The notes beneath the pieces are model-generated. The model searched no databases, had not been told where the DNA came from, and was given only the letters and a program-made list of their open reading frames with translations. A stretch of 64,000 nucleotides of DNA from Haliclystus octoradiatus (taxonomy: Eukaryota; Cnidaria; Staurozoa; Stauromedusae; Haliclystidae), in NCBI GenBank assembly GCA_916610825.1, contig OU744451.1:18685307-18749306 (forward strand), read 5' to 3'. The position numbers and the translations under genes were made by a program. Shown here piece after piece: positions 58,613 through 64,000 of this stretch. Each line of letters begins with the position of its first letter. Within the stretch, counting starts at the first letter, position 1.

Positions 58613-61600
58613 ATGTTTTATGTTGTAAGAAATTGGTTCATAAGAAAGTCGTCAATAAGCCTTCTAAACTTTAGTACTTCTTCGAACTTATTTAAGAATC
58701 TGAGGTTTTTCTATGAGAAATACAAATATTGTTATTCCAATTCACTTGATTTATAATGAATGAAAGCGTTTGCAAATATCGAAACGGCGATCTTTTTCAG
58801 TGATTATGCAATATAAATTGTTAAATAGGCTAGAAACTATATGCTACAGAACTTACAGAACAAATGCTGTACCTTGTTGTAGTTCGGAAATATAATGTTC
58901 GTATTTATGTATCCATATTTTGAGGTTTGTTGACTTTTTTAGAGAATTGAATATTAAAGAACTTTTGGTAGTTCAAAATATCATTACATTTAAGATATTT
59001 TTAGTATTATATACATGCCTTTACTTGGTTTCTCCTCAAAAATACGTGAAAAATGTATGTCTCTATTTGGCGGTTAATACCATATTCAAATAATGAAACA
59101 CAAGGTCACTGCACTCATTTTGTGCTTCATGAAATGAAAACTATGTGACATAATATGAAAAATAGTATATAGCTATGTACAGTCAATCAAAAATTAATAG
59201 CATTTATAGGTAGAAAAATTTGTTTTACGCTGTATCAATTTTTGTTTTGTTTCTCTATTTAAGGCATCAGGCCATGCAACAGAGTTTGAAGTCACCCCTG
59301 AAATAATTACTCAGCTGCAAGCTGATGGAATAGAAATCACCGATCAATCTAATATATTCCATAATAAAGAAGCCCTAATTATAATAAATGAATATTTGAA
59401 ATCAAAACATGCCGAAAATGCAGACAAAGAAGACCTTGAAGCAAAATTGCAACAAATTAAAAATCTTGTTGTCAGTTTAGAAGTAAGAGTAGCACGTGGG
59501 CAAATGGATAATCTATACAGCAGAAGAAGATCAAGTTTACGTCAAGATCAATCAATTAAAGCAACGGGAGTAATCGAAGATCCCGTCGAGGAGCCAATAG
59601 CTGAAATACCAAATAAAACAACTGGAGGGTTACCAGATGCAGAAGACCTTTTCGTATCAGTCAAAGATAATGAAAGTTTCAGAAGAAAATCATCACAGAC
59701 TATAAAACGTGTATCATCAACCAAAAGTAGAGAATTTGGTTGGCGTAGAACAACAAGAAGTGCTTCAAATGCCCAAGCAGATCCTAATATTGTCAAAGTA
59801 CAAGCAAAACGTAGGAACACATTTGCTGGTAATAATGCAACAGCCACATTGGCATTCCATCCACCTGATTTTCCATTAAAAGAAGAAAGCCACGATGATC
59901 ATGATCACACACATTATGCAAAAGTCACGGTAACACCAGATAGCTCAGTTTCAATTCAAAACAATCCAATTACAGCAAATGGTTCTCAATCTATTCATCA
60001 ATATTCTGATGATAATAATTCTGTCTCTGCTAATGTAGAATCAAATGTTGATATGTCTGGGTCTAATGTTGCTGAACCTAATACAAGTGATAGTATGGAC
60101 TGGGATACATTGATGACAACTAGCTCAAATAGTGCATTGCTTATGAAAAGGGACCAAGGTGTAAAAGGTATTATGAAATATTAATCAGATCTAAACTAAA
60201 GCTGAAGGCATATACTTAATATCATGTACATATGTCTATCATGATACAGTACGCTCATTGTAAGTACACATAGTATAATGGTAACAGTACATTACATACG
60301 ATAGGAACATTAATGTGCAAACCTGTTTTACGCACGATAGAGATTTATAAAGTTAGTGGCTATAATGGTTAATGGGCATATTGCAATTCCTCTTGATTAA
60401 CTGTACAATGTATATACGTACATAATGGTTTGAAGTCAGTCATCGTTTCTGAAATAGTTACATCCTAATAACAATTTAAATCATTAAATATGGACGATAA
60501 TAAGCACTTTGCAATAGAAATTATCATGTATGGAAAGACGTAGGATGCGGATTGCGTAAGGTGATGATAATTAATTGTTGAAGCAATTTTCATTTGAGTA
60601 CTGAATTCTGGTTTGACAAATCTCAGATGATTATATATGTGGAATGTTGACACATTTTATAAAGTGATAGTTGCGGATAAGGCTTAAACATTGAAACCCG
60701 TACATAACAGGCAGCTACGAGAGGTAGATAAATTAACCATTAGTAATATCAAGGTACTTATGTTTTCTTTGCTGTTTCAGTAGTGCTCAATACCATAAAT
60801 GCAGAGCTGTTTAGTAATGAATAAACGAAAAAATCAGACATAATTTAATTAAATTGCCTGATGATCGCCTTGGCGTGAAACTAATAGTAGCAAATATGAA
60901 TGTCTGACTTTTTCGTTTAGTCATTATTAAATTAACCATTATACACGAAGGTGGCCTTTAAATGGGTGGTTGATCCAATAGCAACTACTATATTAGACAT
61001 TGAAAGAGTGACCCCTATAGGCAGGTGGCTGCTGTACAGAGTTGAATAACCTAATATGTTTAACTGTACTACATATATCCCCATTTGATTTCCTTTTCCA
61101 GGTGAATTACTTGGTAAAACAAGTCTCAGTCTCAGAAAAAGTAGCTCTGAGGAAATAAATCAACGTATAGAGACTGAAGATAATACAGAAATAATTGCAT
61201 TGTTGTGCCAATTACGAGAAGAAAGGGACATTGCAAGGAAGCTCCAAGTTCAAAACGAGCATCTCACACAACAAAACCTAGAGTTGGATGCAGTTGTGTG
61301 TGATCTGAAGGAAGAAAGACTGCAAAGACGTCAACAAGAGGTAATAATCTAGAATCCAACTTCTCTCAGGCAAATCAAGCTAATTCTTAATTTAGACATA
61401 AAGATCTCTGCATGTTATAGCAAAAATTAACCATATAGATATGAGTATTAATGGTGCCATGATTCAAAATTAAGATCAATACATCCTAGCAAATAAAACT
61501 TGGAAAAATCACAACTTTCAAAGAGAATTCTTCCACCAGGAAACTCTCCCAGGATACTTTGTCAACATTAATTCTAAAATATTACGAAGGTTTTCTGCAA

Positions 61601-64000
61601 TCTGATTGGTCGAAAGTGCGTGTATGAAATCCTAAGGTAAACCATGGCTCCGAAAACCTAGAAAAACCGCTAGCTTTAAAAAGTTTGATCTGTGATAAAA
61701 TACAGAAATTATAACTTTTCGAAAACAATGCAACAAATATACGATTTACTAAATGATATTCAACTCAAGATGTTAAGATTTATTGAATACCGTGCTAAAT
61801 GAGTTATTGGTCGTGCAGCATGCAAATTAAAAACGCAACATGAAAAAAAACTATAGAGGCTACTAAGCTGTTTCAAGGTAAACCTAGAACTTCAATAACA
61901 ATTAGTACATTAATTTGCTAGAGCACTATTGTACCATTTATAATACACAGATTATACAGACGTTCTTGTATGTCTTTCTTTATTCAACAATATCCATCTT
62001 GTTGTGGGATTCCCTTTGCTTGGCTTGATATGTGATATGAAGCCCTGGTCAAATGAAGCCAACATTTAGCTAGCAATTCACCGATCACCGAACATCGATC
62101 GCCGGTACAGTACTACTCAAATGAAGGCAATATGCTGGTGAAATGCTGGCAAAATTTAAAGGACCCTCATTGAAATCACTCTGTATACCATCTACATTAA
62201 GACAATTGATTTTTCAATTCCGTTCTGTTGTTGGATCTATTAATTTATGTAGCATTTCGGACATTCGTATTAAATAATATCGCCTTTATATAGTAGATGA
62301 GATCCAATAGAAAGCATGAAATTTAAAAAGGTTGATGTATATACGTGATATCAAAAACATTGTTGTCAATTTTGTAGATAAATCGAAAAAGTTTGCATAT
62401 TGTTTTTCAGACATTAACAAACTTTCATTCCTTATTTCAATAGGGTCTCACATTGACACAAAATACTTTGATTGGAAAACTATCGGAAACCTTGAAGAAT
62501 TTGGAAGAAAAAGTTCTTAAATACAACAATGATTTAGAGCTGATGGCAGCTGGAGAAAATCAATATAATTTAGTTGATGTCATGGCTACACTGGAGGAAA
62601 TGAGATTAGCTGTGGTCGAACAAAAAGATGGGGAAGCTCTAGCAAAAAGAATTGAAAATATCAAATTCAGTCTTGACGATGTACTAAACAATAATCTACG
62701 TAATGAAGGCTTGAAAAATGAACTGGAAAGAAACAAATCACACTTGAAAGCCTTGAAGGAAACATCTCAGAACGTCAAGTCGTTTATAAGTGAAACAGAA
62801 AAGAATGGTTTAAATGCAATGAAAATGAACGGGGCAATGATTTTAGATCATGAAAACAGAGGCAGGGATTTAGAAAAACTACAATTAGAATTCAACCAAC
62901 GATTAAAGGAAGAGAATGAGCTAGCTGAAGAAATCAAAGATATATATTTGCAAATTACACTGAAACCTAATATTATTTTAACAAAGAAAATGACCGTTCG
63001 AAGTATGGTTGAAATAATTAAAAATGAGCTTCGAAAGAAGAACGAAGAAGGTGTTAACATTTCTGGAATTTACGACAGCGAAATTGAGAAATTGAGAATA
63101 GATATCAATGTTAAACAAAAAGAAATCCAACGGCTGGATGAAAAACTTCAAGAAGTTAGTGACAATTTCAAACCTGTAATTACGCGACAGAAAGAACTTG
63201 AGTCAAAATTACGACGTTTAAAGGACGAAACAAATAGTTTTAAACAAGATATCAAAGCTAGTATGGATTTTAGTAGAGAACTTGAAAATATTAAAATGGA
63301 ATTGTTATTAGATAAGAAAAGTGTTGAAGAACAAATGGCTATTCTTGAAGATTGTCATAAGAAAGAGAAGATGCTGGATGAATATATTTGTAAAAGACAA
63401 GAACAACTGAAAGAACAAGATAAGATGCGAGATGAGGAGACAATGAAAGTTATTGAATTGGAAAAAGAGTTAAACGATTTTCTATCATCCGAAAAAGAAG
63501 ATGGACGCGATGAACAGAAAGAAGGAAACGAAGGAATCGATATTGACCATGGCGAAACCACGAAGGAAAGCAAATCTAACACAGAGACCGGTAATAATTC
63601 ACAAACATTTGAAGAACTCATAATTTCTGAAACAAATGCGGAAAGAAGAAAATATGTGGACAAGTTTATCAGAGAAGCTTCAGTTTTGAAAAAACAAATC
63701 GATGATATTCGTAGACAGATAACTGGAAAATCTGACATCAAATCACAAAATTTGGTAGAAAAAGATGAGTCTTTAAAAGAAACTCCATTCGAGAAGAAAG
63801 AGCTCATGGCACAGCTTGGTATTGAGGAGAATATAAAGAAAGAATATCAGAATAGCATTGACGTATTCAGAGCATGTCGTTTAGAGAACAGTGAATTATG
63901 GATGAGTCTTCAACAGAATATCATGCAAAATAATAAATTAGATCGTGAATTAGATGGATATCGAAGGGAGCGAAGACTTGAGAATGAAAATCCTAAATTA
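58444..64000 (+). CDS. Large coiled-coil protein, unidentified (partial, runs off the window)
   Basis: Proposed exons are 58444-58461 (MENDSE), 59264-60158 (or to 60167), 61102-61340, and 62444 to beyond 64000. Junctions are GT-AG and in phase; the exon 2 donor is ambiguous between two nearby GTs. The N-terminal part is moderately ordered (FEVTPEIITQLQADGIEI). A Ser/Asn-rich, Lys/Arg-containing linker with SRRRSSLR and SFRRKSSQ-type possible phosphosites follows. Exon 3 onward is heptad-rich, with Leu, Glu, Lys and Gln at high density (LLCQLREERDIARKLQ, EELKNEL-type runs). The last exon is open for 519 codons to the window edge. It has no catalytic domain that I recognise, and the length already exceeds 890 residues. 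It is probably a cytoskeletal, centrosomal or ciliary scaffold, by analogy with other long coiled coils only. Minus-strand frames opposite the last exon are shadows of its composition. Confidence 0.7.
58583..58609. repeat. (AT)n microsatellite
   Basis: About 13 AT dinucleotides, in intron 1 of the coiled-coil gene. Confidence 0.9.
60692..61047. mobile_element. CAGTGAAACC-type MITE split by a nested MITE
   Basis: The left part (GAAACCCGTACATAACAGGC, then GAGGTAGATAAATTAACCA) and right part (ATTAACCATTATACACG, then CCCCTATAGGCAGGTGGCTG) are halves of the family also present in the receptor introns. They are separated by 60813-60932. It lies in the intron between coiled-coil exons 2 and 3. Confidence 0.5.
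60813..60932. mobile_element. 120-bp nested inverted-repeat MITE
   Basis: TTAGTAATGAATAAACGAAA at the left and the complement of the right end (TTAATAATGACTAAACGAAA) are about 32-bp inverted repeats extending through ATCAGACAT. No coding content. Confidence 0.65.

Noticed and set aside
59548-59847. 99-codon minus-strand frame
   Set aside because: Antisense to coiled-coil exon 2, which has better coding support and consistent splicing.
63355-63807. 150-codon minus-strand Ser/Phe-rich frame
   Set aside because: Shadow of the coiled-coil exon: GAA/AAA codons read backwards give Ser/Phe-rich frames.

Overview
The window looks like nuclear DNA from an AT-rich invertebrate animal. Coding exons are split by GT-AG introns, polyadenylation signals are AATAAA-like, and the repeats are typical of metazoans: a Ty3/Gypsy element, a CR1/L2-type LINE, a Penelope-like element and many short inverted-repeat (MITE) families. 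There are no operons, rRNAs or intact tRNAs. The host genes (a PRELI-domain protein, an NR2E nuclear receptor and a WDR88-like WD protein) fit a marine invertebrate, possibly a deuterostome, but the species cannot be fixed from this sequence.

Layout. 1-947: tail of a Gypsy pol gene and its probable 3' LTR. 948-6946: no gene seen, with one MITE having perfect 30-bp inverted ends. 6947-11987: a complete Ty3/Gypsy retrotransposon with identical 98-bp LTRs, a 5-bp target duplication and one intact 1460-codon gag-pol frame. 14405-18429: a four-exon PRELID3/slowmo gene (+). 25071-29098: a three-exon NR2E-class nuclear receptor (+). 30547-50437: a WDR88-like gene (-) with eleven recognised exons. 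They code for a full seven-blade WD propeller plus a C-terminal CxxC pair. 58444 to beyond 64000: an unidentified, very acidic/basic coiled-coil gene (+) that runs off the window.

The most striking structure is inside the WDR88-like gene. Most of its introns carry copies of a repeat built on the 10-bp palindrome GTTCATGAAC. In one 8-kb intron this repeat has expanded into a tandem array (about 36.06-43.45 kb) of a 30-bp monomer. The array is organised as a homogeneous 30-bp zone, then a 120-bp higher-order zone, then a 90-bp higher-order zone, and it is split by a young 5'-truncated LINE. It ends in the same GCAGGGG terminus as stand-alone palindromic MITEs of the same gene, so it probably grew from within one of them.

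Other notable structures are two tRNA-like heads joined to Penelope-related sequence, a 944-bp foldback element, an 811-bp element with an 8-bp target duplication, a Harbinger-like MITE containing a perfect 33-bp palindrome, and nested MITEs in receptor and coiled-coil introns. The host genes are functionally unrelated to one another (mitochondrial lipid transfer, transcription, scaffold, coiled coil). No joint pathway is implied.
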